DNA of 64,000 bases from Gracilaria domingensis (lineage: Eukaryota > Rhodophyta > Florideophyceae > Gracilariales > Gracilariaceae). The DNA lies in contig VCMS01000135.1 of the NCBI GenBank assembly GCA_022539475.1, positions 62,001-126,000 on the forward strand. Direction: 5' to 3'. Below are positions 52,386 to 63,849 of this stretch, in pieces. The notes under the pieces are model-generated. The model was not told the DNA's origin, ran no database searches, and was given only the letters and a program-made list of their open reading frames with translations. How positions within the stretch are numbered: position 1 is the first letter of the stretch; each line of letters starts with the position of its first letter. A program made the translations under genes and the position numbers.

Positions 52386-53247
52386 ATGGAGCAAAACGCA
52401 GACACTTTTTGGAAAGCTGTGACAAAGGTTTACAAGAAACAGCCAGAATGCTTTTCTTCTTGCATTAATAGTAGTCCTAACTCACGGTGGGCTACCGTGT
52501 ATTTTATGGTACAGAACTATTTCGTCACCAGAAAACTATACCGCGCAAAAATCTTCTCTGGCAGAATGAAATAAGATACAGTTAGAAACTTAATAACCTT
52601 GTACCAGAACAACAACAAATTTAAGTACAAAATTGAGCTACAAACACATGGTTGCATTCGTTTTATTGCTCCCATACGACTCCTCTGAACTTGTTCAACT
52701 TTTTTCCGGACAAGTTGGAGAAAGCTCACAAAATGCAGTTGGGTACAAACCAAGTCCAAAACGAAATCAAAAAACGGAAAGCAAAACATTGTCGGACGAG
52801 CATCCAGCACAGATTTCGATGACTAGCTCATGTATTGCACGCCCAACAAGGGCAAAAAGGCGCAAGGCGGAAGAGCAAGCCGAACGCAACCTTTCCTAAG
52901 TAGCTAAAAATATAGATACCACGTCTGTGAGCATCTGTGACCCAGGCAAAAACAAAAAAATGGCAACCTCCATATCACTACATCCTAAACTTTTGCACTT
53001 CATGCGTTTATCGCCAACAGAGACAAACAGGAGATTGGAAGATTTGATGCAGAAGGCAGCGCTGTTGGGCGGATTCGAGGAGAGGGTGAGAGATGATGTT
53101 AACTTTAATCATCAAAGACCGGAATGCCTTTCTCTTCGAGTGGGAAACACTGTATCCTACAAATTGACAGATGGCGGCCAGAGCAGCACCCCTGAACCGC
53201 AAGAAGAAGTCCATGGTGCCCCAAACGCGGAAAAAAAAGTCGTTTGA
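52386..53247 (+). pseudogene. Myb/SANT-like partner protein of Harbinger element 2 (split)
   Basis: ATG 52386 opens a frame with NADTFWKAVTKVYKKQPE, SRWATVYFMVQNYF, the spacing of the plant Myb/SANT-like (NAM-associated) domain found in Harbinger second proteins. The frame stops at 52574. Further open pieces follow: 52633-52899, ending in a basic RPTRAKRRKAEEQAE helix, and 52927-53247, which begins MSICDPGKNKKM and has a helical LMQKAALLGGF segment. Together they suggest one broken protein of about 280 residues with a DNA-binding N-terminus and basic C-terminus, interrupted by two stops or shifts; spliced exons are less likely. Confidence 0.5.
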
Positions 53248-53436
53248 GTAGTCACGAATGGTGACGAAAGACTTTCAGACGTTGCCTCTGAACGAAACCG
53301 CTGAAAATTGAGATTCGAAGCTCTCCGCTAGTAGCGGGGTCTGGCTGCTCGGGCGTCTACGGCGACGCAGGCACCATAGGTGCTTTGTAATAAGGTGAAC
53401 GCCGGTCGTGGACCACGATTAGAACCCCCGAAGTGC
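53248..53436. other. GC-rich block with stacked hairpins between convergent genes
   Basis: A 190-base GC-rich island in otherwise AT-rich DNA. It contains CCGCTA-GT-AGCGG (about 53325-53337), GCACC-ATA-GGTGC (about 53370-53382) and CGTGG-A-CCACG (about 53409-53419). Three short perfect hairpins in a row suggest a structured RNA or shared transcription end for the two genes. It does not fold as a tRNA. Confidence 0.4.
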
Positions 53437-54268
53437 TTACAAGTGATTTGTCAGCGCTTGGTAAAGTTGTTGGTGTTGCTGTGAGTTGGTAACAAGATCA
53501 GACTGCTCTGTTAAAGAGATCAACCTTCCGAAGCCCGAATTGTTATCGTTCCCAGCGATGTGCTCCTCGTCGGTGATTTCCAGTGATGCTTCATGGGAAA
53601 ACTCCTCAACTATGCTCACAGGCTGGCCGTTTCCATCTGTTTCGCTTCGTAGTTCCCCGCCCACGTCCATTTCCACTAACATGTTGTGCAGGATTACACA
53701 AACCTGGCTGAAATCCAGCATCGTTGTACTGCTTTTCAATAGCACGAAGTTCATCCAATGTTGGTTCGCGCTTGAGGTATATAGGCCCAAACCTATTAAA
53801 GATATTCTGAAGTACCATTTGAAAATAGTACCGCTGGCTTTCTGAAGACATCTTTACCATGTCGTCCATTTGATCAAACGAAAGCCCGGTTGCTAACTTG
53901 CCTAGTGCGCCGAGAATCTTCTGGTATGATGAATGGCCTAGAAAACCACAACCATTTAATCGTTACTGCAATCGCGGTTCACAGTGTAGAAGTTCTTTGT
54001 GAAGTATCCAATCCAGCGCAAGAGGTATGCGAAATATTTGGCAAAAGCGAGTTGCTGGATACACAGGGTTCGTACACAGATAGTTCGAAAACCAATCGCA
54101 ATGGCCTCGACGGACTGTTGCAGTCAATGGCCGACGCCCGAAGTATGGTGTGTGAGAACTAATTGCGATGGGCAGTACGGCTGTGAGAGCCGCCATACTG
54201 CGTGCGCCACCTTGCTCTTCGGTGTCACTGAATGTGATAAACTCGTCGTCAGCGGAGCGGTCGCTCAT
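53437..54268 (-). pseudogene. internally deleted Harbinger transposase
   Basis: Read on the minus strand it begins MSDRSADDEFITFSDTEEQ, continues through the helix-turn-helix region (FCQIFRIPLALDW, then GHSSYQKILGALGKLATGLSFDQMDDMVKMSSES) and IFNRFGPIYLKREPTLDELRAIEKQY up to about 53710. There the family should reach the GFPGCCGSIDC-type motif and the DDE core. Instead it passes directly to the C-terminal signature CVILHNMLVEMD (53700-53660) and the closing QQHQQLYQALTNHL. So the whole catalytic middle, some 150-200 residues, is missing, with a stop near 53960 and a frame change at the join. It could only have moved with help from another copy. Confidence 0.75.
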
Positions 54269-54490
54269 TTTAGAAGGAGCGTGGGCACAAGAATTGCTGC
54301 AAAAGAAGCAGAGGAGTGTGCATTATCTCCGCATACGGAAGTGTTCTGGCAACACGTCGGCGACACGTTTTGGTCATCCCAGCACTGATAGGGGTGCGCA
54401 CTGGCGTCTAAACCAAATTTTACACAAATGGGCCGTTTGGAACTTTGCTTTGAGTTTGTTGATAGAGATGCTCTTAGCAACCAGAATTGG

Positions 54491-55075
54491 GCTAAAATTG
54501 TTCGTGTTGTTTTTCTTTGCGGTGCACTCTGTTTACTACAGATTGCGCTTATATACTCTGGAATTTTAGGATTCAACTATTTCTGTAAGTAAAGCATAAA
54601 TACCATGCTAACCAATAAAATAAAAATGATAATGCATTATAACGTTTTTTCAATACGATTATTCTAAGTCGTACACGAACACAAACCTGTACGACTCTGC
54701 CCGGGCACCAAGCATAATGTAGCAAACAAATTAGAAGTAGACTTACTTTTGTCAAAATAAACAAAACCTTTAACAAAAACAAAGTTTATTTTAACTTGAC
54801 TAGCCTCTACTTGCTAGCTAGGTACTCACGACACTAGGTAGACAGAGCGTGGGAAGAGAGAAGCGAAAGGAAGGGTCTTGCGACTCCCCCCGCCCTCGTA
54901 TAGAGAACGTAAACTAGCCTTAGACTAGTGCTAGCCAACATTTTTCATAAACTACATTTTTTGGCCAGCAAACTGCCACTATAACGCATACTTCTCCATT
55001 TTCCGGTGCCGGCGCACCACAATGTTTCCAAAACGAGGGCCACAAACTGCCCCAATTATGAGGCGTTTGCCTCAA
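54491..55075. other. gene-free stretch, possible LTR remnant
   Basis: No gene. Between 54780 and 54960 a CTAGC-rich stretch, a purine run (GAGAGAAGCGAAAGGAAGGG), CTTGCGACTCCC and CGTATAGAGAACG follow one another in an order that faintly recalls the leader of chromovirus element 1. It may be the far end of the relic at 55640-55960, but similarity is too weak to claim. Confidence 0.25.
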
Positions 55076-55576
55076 CTACTCCCTCTTTAGAACGGTTGAT
55101 CGTCCTCGAATAACATTCGATACCGTATACGGTGAGTACGTACTCAAACGGGATAGGAACATGACGTCAATTATGATCATATTCAAATCCAATAAAAAAG
55201 TCTTTATCATTCTCCATGCGACAAAGATACTGTTGAACATCGGTTGCCTAAGTCTCAGTAGATGGAAGATGTCCAAAACGTCCGACAATAAAGCGATAGA
55301 TGTGGCCATACCACATTGACGATAAAGTAGAGTTCCTAAATTCAGACATTTGACCAAATCAACCAAAGACTTCAAGACATTTCCATCGGTTACGAGAGGT
55401 TCTCGTACCTGGTAGAATCTCAAGCATAAGTGAATAAAATTCCATAGAGTACGCTGGACGATGAGATTGTTCCTGTGCATCGGCGACAGCCAAACTCCAA
55501 AAGTCTTACCGGCGACCATTTCGTTACGGTACTTGACCACGTTGGATAGACGTTGATAATCGGCTCGAATTCTCAT
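55076..55576 (-). CDS. unrecognised open frame beside a chromovirus relic
   Basis: An open stretch of 166 codons, helical and rich in Leu, Ile and Arg (RADYQRLSNVVKYRNEMVAGKTFGVWL and similar text). No known domain, no signal peptide and no host-like promoter were seen. It lies just downstream (minus strand) of a chromodomain relic and may be part of the same fossil rather than a gene. Confidence 0.25.
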   Translation of the reverse strand: MRIRADYQRLSNVVKYRNEMVAGKTFGVWLSPMHRNNLIVQRTLWNFIHLCLRFYQVREPLVTDGNVLKSLVDLVKCLNLGTLLYRQCGMATSIALLSDVLDIFHLLRLRQPMFNSIFVAWRMIKTFLLDLNMIIIDVMFLSRLSTYSPYTVSNVIRGRSTVLKRE

Positions 55577-55639
55577 GATTAACCGCTTCTTGATGTCAAT
55601 GATTCGATGAATTGCGGATCGGTAGAGTTAATGAGTGTC

Positions 55640-55960
55640 TAACTATCCACCCATCGGCGTTCGGTTTCGTCGGTGTTCTTATAGTGGACAAAATACTCCA
55701 GGCGACTATTCTTCACGAGGTGATCCAAAATCCTCGCGATTCTACTTTCTATTATCTTAACTATCTTTTCTATTTCTTTGTTGGTCTCTCGTTTGTTATC
55801 TTTTTTAACTTCTGCCACACCTTACTTGTTTTCATATTTCTTGAGTAGAAAAACATGGAATGTGGGGTGAATGTTCTTCCTTCAGAGAGATCCAACCCTT
55901 ACGATCTTCCTTCAGCTATTACTTTCTTCACTTCGTATGGTCCAATATACTTCGTTGTAG
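55640..55960 (-). pseudogene. integrase tail and chromodomain relic of a chromovirus (fossil)
   Basis: On the minus strand, text for the integrase C-terminal domain is seen (KYIGPYEVKKVIAEG, then NIHPTFHVFLLKKYE), followed by a chromodomain-like stretch (EKIVKIIESR, HLVKNSRLEYFVHYKNTD). The order is that of chromoviruses. It is short, broken in a few places and old, and belongs to a different lineage from element 1, whose linker and chromodomain read differently. Confidence 0.65.
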
Positions 55961-55984
55961 TACAGTACGTTCGGTCGCTGGGAG

Positions 55985-58900
55985 ATCTACCTGACCCAAC
56001 GGTGACGTAACGCGCCTCTGAGCACGTGTATCTGCTGTACCACGTGGTACGTGCTGGCCCCCACAAAACAAGGACTAATTAGTTTATTTTTGCTAATTTA
56101 GAAGTAATATTTATTAGGTAGTGTAGATATGTGGCCAGGGTGGTGCACCACAAATGCACCCCCCGGTGGCCCACGTGGCACTAGGCCCGTGAGAGCCGAA
56201 GTGGCGCTCGGGGGTTACTAAACCCCCGAGACGTCGATCTCCCACGTCAAATAGTAAAGTCAAGCACCATATGGCTAACTCTACAACCTGCAGGTTTCTA
56301 CAGTCGACCTGCTGGTTTAGCCAGAGTCCATTACGGTTATACTAGTCTTCTCGCGCCGTGTTCCCGATCTACCAACCAGGCACCGTTAGCTGGCCGACTA
56401 TCTTGCGCCCCGAGTGGTCGGTGCTGCCACATACCTCTACGGTTTCCCTTCCCCAACTTCTAGGTCGAGCCGCTTGGTATGGTCCCTAGCCACGCGTCCA
56501 TTCGAACTACTGTTTGGTTAGTACCCGTCGCAGTTATACCACATTTTTGTCTCCCGACCTAGAATTTGTGGATTGCCAAGTGGTTTAGGAAAGGGAGGAT
56601 CTGAAAGTCGCGAGATACCCGAGAGGTTTGGTTTCCGTTGCCGAAGCAATCCACTCCGACTCCAATTACCTAACAATCGAGAAACGGGGCGCGCGTCACC
56701 CAAAAAGGGGGCCGAGCACTCCACTAAGTGGTCACCTCGTACGGGGTTCAGTGTCCTATCCGTTGTTGGATAACCCGGAGGACTTGATTCCGAAGGAAGG
56801 CTCACATAAGAGGAAAAAGGTAGACCGAGAGGCTGGGGGCCCCTCGACCATTCCCAGGGCTGAGCAGGTGGACGCAGGGCCTAGCGATGCTGCGGCGGAG
56901 CCCGCTCCGGTAACAACCCCAGTGTTAGACCAAGTGGAGTTGTCAGTCAGCCCGGGACTGGACCTGAACGAAGTCACAAGAATGGTAGTTGATCGAAAGT
57001 CCCAGGAGATCATCGACAAGGTACCCGTGGTGGTGTTACAATACCTCGAGAACGAGGTACGCGGACATTTTGACCGATTGGTAATGCTGGCTTTGCAGCA
57101 GAATAGAGCTACTCTTCAGCCCGAGATGATGGCCCAGACCGCGCTCATGAAGCACGCGCCCCCTCCTCCCCGGCAGCATCTGCAGCTAAACCACATGGTA
57201 ATCTCCATTCCAACCTTCCTACACCACCAATTGGTGAAGGATTTATCGACCGAATGGGGAAAAGGGCAGAGCCTCCGGGTATGGAGGGCCCGAGGTACGT
57301 GTACCTCCCCGAAACCACTGGTGTAGCTTCGTCAAGACCAGATGGTGGAGTCCCTGATAGAGATTCGTCGAGCTCAGAAGACAAGCGCCGACGTAAACCA
57401 AATGGTAAGAAGAAGAAGACAAAACGGGGAAGGAGAAAGAGGAGCCGGTCGGACTCGGACTCCTCGTCCTCGAACACCGATTCGGATTCGTCAGGAGACG
57501 ACGACCGTAAAGGTTCAAGTCGCAAGAGGAAGGACTCTCGCCTGAAGAAAGAAAAGAATTCTCGTAAGGGTAAAACCAAAAGGTATAATGATTCGGACTC
57601 GACTTTCGACGAGTAGACTGACCTAGAGGTGCTTACACCGCTTAACGATTTATTCACCCAAGCGGTTGATTATCGTACCTATAGGTTGGAAAACAGACAG
57701 GCTGAGTATACCAGAGAGGTAGCTCAGAAGATAACGAAGCATCATAGAAAGCTTCGTTTCTAACTGGATGAGACTCGTTTTAGCGGGGACGACCCCATCG
57801 CGATCATTGATTTCCTTCAAAGGTTCAAGATCTCATGTGACCAGAATGGGTTCTCGGAGGCAGCGGCCATGTGGTTCTTTCAATTCTACCAAACCGGTCA
57901 GCCTGGAGCTTTGCTCCACAGCCGTCTCCAAGGGACACTATGGTGGTGGACGAAGACCAGACGGGAATGTTGACAACGTACCCATAAGTGGTCAACTTTC
58001 TGCTAGAAACCTATGCAACCGATGAGGTGATTCAAGAAGCATACGCTGAGGTACTCGCGTACCGCCAGCGCGCGGGACAAACGGAATTGGAGTTTGCTGG
58101 CTCCCTATGCCCTATAAGAAATTTTTTCAAAATTATGAACGTAACATGAAGGCGATCGGATGTTGTAGACCCTCATATTACATTCATTAAGCCTTCCGCG
58201 CGACATCTATTTTGGCACAGTGCATATTAAATTATCAAAATTTTCAGTTTTGTGAATGTCTTATGAGGGCGTGCTGAAGTTGTTCTCATTGCATAGTAGG
58301 CTGTTGTGACTGCGTTATGACACCTGCACTATCCTTTCCCACTCCTCTTACACTCAAAGCACATTCCGGTTTGGAACCTTAAATGAGGTCATAGGAGGCG
58401 ATTTTAATCCTCCATTCCAACACATAGTGCGCCCCTATTTTTGAAAAACCATCCAATTTGCATCCACGCGTGATCCGCAAACCGCAAAAAATTTTCTTAT
58501 AGGAATGGGCGCTAGCCTCTCGCTGTGGAAGTGTGTTCACCACCAAAAGGTTGAAGTGCATGTACGCCGACAATGTGGAGAAGTTTTTCCGGTCGCACAT
58601 CCGTAACTACCTAGCTGTTAACCGTACGGTCGACTAAAACGCACTAGCCCGCCATGCGCAGGGGCTACGCGATACGGTTCGGTCGTCTTCTCGGAAGGAC
58701 TCCGTGCCGCTTGGCAAACCATCGAAGGACAAGGGGAAAACCAGGCGGTCAGTGTTCGACGTAGAAAAAGAGGAGACCAATACGGATGAGGCATCCCCAC
58801 AATACGCCTCTCACGGTCATCCTGTCCACTTGGGGGATGCACAGCCGACCGACGGCCCCATGGCACGGTAAAACCTCGTGGTCTAGCTCGTTATCCAGCG

Positions 58901-61000
58901 AGCCAAACTCGAGGCAAACCTCGGCTCCGCCATCACAGGTATCCGTCCTGGTCGGCCCGGTCCTCGCAGTTCTTTTCAACCAATATGGAGGGAACGGACA
59001 ACCCCTACCGAACAGGGGCGCGGCACCTACCGGAGGTCGTTCCGCACCGCGCGAGTCGTTGCTCGCGATAAAGGACCCCACAAGCGTTAATCTCCTCTTT
59101 TGGTTCTGCTTGTCGCCCTACCACTTGACGACAGTGTGCCCAAGCGTGGCTCCGCAAAACAAGAATGCGCTCCTGACCGCTCACTAGCACAACCACCAGG
59201 GTATATTTGGACCCACGGCGCCTAGCGGAGGCGCTGGACTCCCGAATGCGCGCCTCGATGCCTGCACACCTCATTAGGTACACATCGTCACGGAGCAGGA
59301 CCAAATGGATCCCGCCCCGCAGACGGAAAACGCCAAACAGTGGGAATAGAGGCCTTCTCCAACTAGCCGATCACGGAAGGCCTTCCAGAAGCAGGTGGTA
59401 CAAGTATGAACAATTACCCATTGGATACAGGGGAGGAGAGCCTCATGGATTGCACCGAACCGATATGCTTCCTCAAGCATAGCAACTATAACGTAAACGT
59501 CACACTCGGGTTAACTTATTACGATTTGGTACCATGCGTTACTGTCCTGGACACCGGGGCAGGACCTAATCTGGTGAATGCCAAACTAATACCTAACAGA
59601 AAACGTAACAAGCTTCAGTGTGTACACTAGCTAACCCACTTGTAGATGCTAATAACAGACCCTTAACGGTTATTGGAACGCTTACCATAATGGTGTTAAT
59701 CGACACCATGAAGGTCCCAGTTCGTTTCAACGTCGTTAACCAGTTGGCAACAGACTGAATTTTGGGGACAATTTTCATACACCAGCACGTTCGTGCGATC
59801 TACCCCCGCTCTAAGACGGTACTATTCCATAATGGTCCGTGCATTGCCATCATAGGCAACTAAAAACGGGCTCCACTCCCGCAAGCGGAGCCTAAATACC
59901 AACCGGTTCCGGAGAATACTATCTCCAATAAGGTTCGACTAGCACGGGCAGTGACCATACCACTGATCAACCAGGTGGTAGTGTAGGTAACTTGCAAACG
60001 ACCTGGCTTGTTGTCCATTCAAAACCATTCCAGGTTAGCGAAAAGACATACGACCTTAATGGCAAACGGAATAGTCGATAACATTCCGACCAAATCGTTC
60101 CAGGTCTACATAAGCAACTTCAGCAACCACCCGGTCAAACTCCCAAGGCATAACGTAATCGGTCTGGCCCTACCAGCCTCACGTACGATATTCACCATTA
60201 CACCACAATGGTCCCACGAGGTCGTGAACTCTAAGGAGGAGGGAGGCAGTGTCAAATCGCCGCAAACAAACCATGAGTTGCAACCGCTAGCCGAGCGAGA
60301 AGACCAGAAATTGGAGCTAGACCCAGTTACCAGTTAGAAGGAGTTCAACATAGGAATTGAACTTTGAGCTTAGAGCTGGGATCCTGGGACTCTTGGAGCA
60401 ATTCAGTACCATGTGGTTGGGTACGTTGGGAGCCATTAAGGCCACCCAACACAGGATCGACCTCAAACCGGACTCCCGTCCCATCCAACAACAGCCCTAC
60501 CACGCGGGACAGAAGGCTCGTGAGGTACAGCTGGAGAAGATGGAGCGAATGCTCCGTGTGAGGGTGATAGAGCAGGCTAACTCGGAATGGGCTACCCCTG
60601 TCGTGATATTCCAAAAACGAGGGGAGACCCGTATGAGGTTCTGTATCGACAACAGAAAACTGAACGCCGTAACAGTAAGGGACTCATACCCCATCCCAAG
60701 GATGGATGAATGCCTTGACTCGCTGGGAGATTCGAACATCTTGACCACCCTGGACGCGAACTGCGGTTATTGGCAGATCGAAATACCAGAAGGTGACCGG
60801 GACAAGACTGCGTTCACATGCCACGCAGGTCTGTACTGTTTCTTACGCATACCGTTCGGTTTACGAAACGCCCCAGCCATCTTTCATAGATCACTGAACA
60901 TTATACTGTCCAAGGTGTAGTAGACGACCGCACTGGTATATATAGATGATATATTCATCTATTCGAAATCCATTGAGGAGCACTTCGTGTAGAGCAAAAC
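55985..61000 (+). mobile_element. decayed Ty3/gypsy element 2 (fossil, truncated)
   Basis: A presumed LTR and leader come first (about 55985-56620), with a GTACCACGTGGTAC palindrome at 56037-56050. Gag spans about 56630-58100 and 58505-58620, with an acidic Ser/Asp-Lys/Arg block like element 1 and a helical capsid core. Aspartic protease text DTGAGPN lies near 59550. Reverse transcriptase is at about 60390-60990, with LDANCGYWQI, PFGLRNAPAIF and the YIDD site near 60945. RNase H and integrase are absent; after the reverse transcriptase the sequence changes to another relic. It has many breaks, more than ten by eye, so it is much older than element 1. A small DNA transposon sits in its gag. 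Confidence 0.8.
58111..58503. mobile_element. small inverted-repeat transposon inserted in gypsy element 2
   Basis: A 393-bp non-coding insert splits the gag of element 2. Left end CCTATAAGAAATTTTTT (58111-58127); right end, as reverse complement, CCTATAAGAAAATTTTTT (58486-58503): identical apart from one extra A. ATG stands just outside on the left (58107-58109) and ATG on the right (58505-58507), so a 3-bp duplication is possible but not proven. There is no frame, so it is a MITE. Its insertion is younger than the gypsy element around it. Confidence 0.7.
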
Positions 61001-61009
61001 CCCAGCGAT

Positions 61010-61740
61010 GGGATCGTCTCTCAAGGCGTTCGAGTCCTTGCCCTCTAGACGAGGTGAATTCATTGATGAGCCCTCCGAACACGGATAGTGCGGGTGTAAG
61101 ACCACCCGTGGTACGGGATATACCTACGGAGGTTGAGGGGTGAACGGGCCTGATCCAGGAATCCGGCAAAAAGTGACGGAATGGTCGGGAGGAAAGGTAC
61201 TATAGAGCGGTGTAAGCCCTAGGTAAAAGGGAAAATAGAAGGGAAAACCAAAGGAGGAACCCTCGGTGGGGCGTGCGACAAGAGGCAACAGACCGGGCGA
61301 CGGGAGACGGGGGTTGTGTATTAAGCCCACGCGGCACAACTCTATACAGAGACGGAAACGCTACCAATTGTGGTGAAAGCAGTACAACTGCACAGTAAAA
61401 GAAACAGAAAGTCCGAAGACACGGAATAAATAAGCCCGAAGGCAAGGCCACAATGGTCAGTATTGCCTGAGTGATCCCGAGGGATAAAGCTAGCTCGTAC
61501 CGTACGTGGTGACTCTCCGGCTGGAGTTGTACACTTCGCGATGGCGAACTAGTTCAGAGTCGAACTCGGTTACCCTTTACTGAAGGAGGAGGTGACCGGG
61601 AGGTCACCTCTTATATCGTAACCGGTAAATTAGTTAAACTGAATTAAATAATCTAATGCACACCTGAGCAGGTCCATACACGTGGTGCACGTGACAACCC
61701 GCGGCAGCGGCCAGTAAAATATCCGACAATCATAACAAAA
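61010..61740 (-). repeat. third LTR and leader relic of a gypsy element (fossil)
   Basis: It begins where element 2 is cut off. It carries GGGTGTAAGACC (61091-61102), GGATATACCTACGGAGGTTGAG, GATCCAG, a purine-rich run, a GTGCGACAAGAGG block and CTATACAGAGACGG, all in the same order as the leader of element 1 at 8570-8820. From about 61465 an LTR-like part starts with GAGTGATCCCGAGGG and GTGACTCTCCGG and includes ACACGTGG and CACGTGAC. Orientation is that of a minus-strand element. The broken frame at 62037 lies on its other side. Confidence 0.6.
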
Positions 61741-62036
61741 CATGTGTGAACACACCCATTCCTACACACGCGTACACGCGACCAATACTCATCTGCGCCA
61801 CGTCATGGCCGACCTCTCAGGGTGCCATACATCAATACTGCCGAAAGCATCCCATCCGTGGGCCAATAATCATACCTTCCGAGTACCCGGAAACATCCTT
61901 ACCAGGGTTTTATGAAATCCATCCCCGTTTATCGGGCCAGACCGTTTTGCTCTACATATGTCCCTCCTTCGCGCAGGAAACATCCGGTTTTCAAGCGAAG
62001 ACTCATCAGCGAGCTCGCATATAAGCGTGGTCCATC

Positions 62037-63849
62037 ATGTACATATCCGAGATTCCGGTTCCTCGTAACAACGAGACACACGCGCAAGCTCACTCAACTT
62101 CTCTGCACTCAGAAGATTCAGTACTTGAAGTTTCTTCTGCGATCGACGATTCGATGAACCCTCACCAGGGCGACGAGCATCATTCTCAAGACGGGGTTCC
62201 GAACGTTTCGGGTCCCGCAACTCCTGCGACAGGGTATGTCGGCGGTTTCGCCTCCGCTCCTCTGCCTCAGAGTTAACATCACACGACTACACCGAATCCG
62301 GTCGACGTTGTGGCGTGGAATTCCGCTCAGGCGGTGCCCTTGCTGGCGACTCCCGCTGGCTGGGTAGCCCGTGAATGGCTTCTGGTTCAAGATCTGGCTA
62401 CCGAAGGAAGCTGGGCCTATTCCAGAGCACCCTGGTTTCACCCGACAACGGTTCGAAACAGTGCGTTGATGGATTTATACACCGAGAACGGTATGCTGCC
62501 TGGCGGCCTACACCGAGATATTGGATTCCTGGGATTGTAGACACCGCGTGGTGGTCTTACCTCACGTGTTGTAACGGAAACGGCGCGGCCATGGATATGA
62601 AATGCTGGATGAAACGCGCGCGGGTATGGCGCGATTGGCATACTTTCGGAAGGACCGAGCCTCGTTTCCCAAGGGGATTCCCGAGTCATACGGATTCGAC
62701 CTTTCCCGGTTCCGAACTTACGGAGAGATCGAGTATGGCGCGAAACTCGCGGACTTCCACGCGGCGGAAAACTTCCCGGAGTCGATGCCGGTGGACATTC
62801 TCCTATTCAACAGGCCTCTCCTGCGAGCGGAGTTCCGATATCTACATCGCCCTTCGGGAGAGGGAAGCTTCTTCGACCGACTGCGAAATGAACGCCAATG
62901 GCGATCCCGGTTCGGGTATCTGATTCCACATCAGAACATGGAGGTTGAACGTTTGCGTCCGGACGCACTAGCGGGTCGATTCGCTCCACTCCCATCGTGG
63001 TGGGCTTACTATGAGGTACTACGCCGGTGTTTCCCGGAATTGCCTGCGTGCATCTCCTATGTGGGGTCACGCATGATTGGGAATCCGCACTCGGAGTACT
63101 GGATGCTCTTCATCGCCGAATGGGCCTCTCGCGTTGCCTCATTTATGCTATGGGAAGCATACGACCAGAATTGTGTTTTGTATTTGCCTCCGAGGTTACG
63201 GAATGTGATTAGATCACTGGACTTATACACCGCGCTCAGTTCGGACGAAAACATCAGCGAGGTAATCAGCCTTACCGATCTCATCGATTCTATTGATTGT
63301 AGTACCGTTCCGGCGGAAAACGTCCCCAGGGGCACTCGTTCGCACTATGACCGTTCGCCAGGGCGAAGACATCCGGGTGCCGGTGACTTCGTGTATTACG
63401 ATCCCTGGGAGGGCGTGACCGTCCCGAAAGAGCGGGCTCTCGCCCTACGCGGCCTTCCTCGAATGGTTCCGAGCGATCACCCTATTGGGTTCATGTTTTC
63501 CGACAACTATTACTCCGTAGCAGAGGAGGAAGATCTAATGGTGGATGATACTGTGGAAGACCCGGCAACGGGAGGTCCGTCGGCGGCTTTCGCAGGAGTT
63601 CCGGTTGTCGGAGGGGCGGCTGCGCCAGTTGCTCCTATCGGTTGAGGCTTGGGCCCTTCGCAGGGGAATATCGACCCTCGCGTGATAGAGATGCGCAACC
63701 AACTCCTCGGACTTGGGGTGCCGGTTCCACCGGATATGTACGACCTGGGCCAGCTGTTGGCATTGGGCGCGCAGGCTTTCGCGAGTCAGCCTCCCCAAGC
63801 GGGGCCGTCCAACACTGGAGGTGCCGGTCCTTCGACAGGATGGCAGTGA
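62037..63849 (+). pseudogene. broken unrecognised frame, possibly LTR-element linked (fossil)
   Basis: Coding-like text starts at ATG 62037 and runs, in pieces, to about 63849; it is broken, with roughly four or five breaks. The best-kept part (about 62600-63645) is a globular, aromatic-rich protein of some 350 residues with segments such as RLAYFRKDRASFPKGIPESYG, LPSWWAYYEVLRRCFPELP and GAGDFVYYDPWEGV, then an Ala/Pro/Gly-rich tail. No known domain. The tail resembles the fragment at 1-222. It follows an LTR-like relic of a minus-strand element, so it could be an antisense frame from between pol and the 3' LTR of an element to the right. That is inference; a broken host multigene family is the alternative. 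Confidence 0.4.

Larger units (their letters stand above)
52045..54490. mobile_element. PIF/Harbinger element 2 with two convergent genes
   Basis: Left half: a Myb/SANT-like protein on the plus strand. Right half: transposase pieces on the minus strand. The two meet near 53400. The right flank (minus strand, near 54490-54410) reads GAGCATCTCTATCAAC, then AACTCAAA and GTTTAGAC. The left flank (52050-52117) has CTATCATGTG, AACTCAAA and GTTTAGAC. These look like decayed terminal inverted repeats, but the match is imperfect. The transposase has lost its catalytic middle, so the element is a deletion derivative. Confidence 0.65.
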
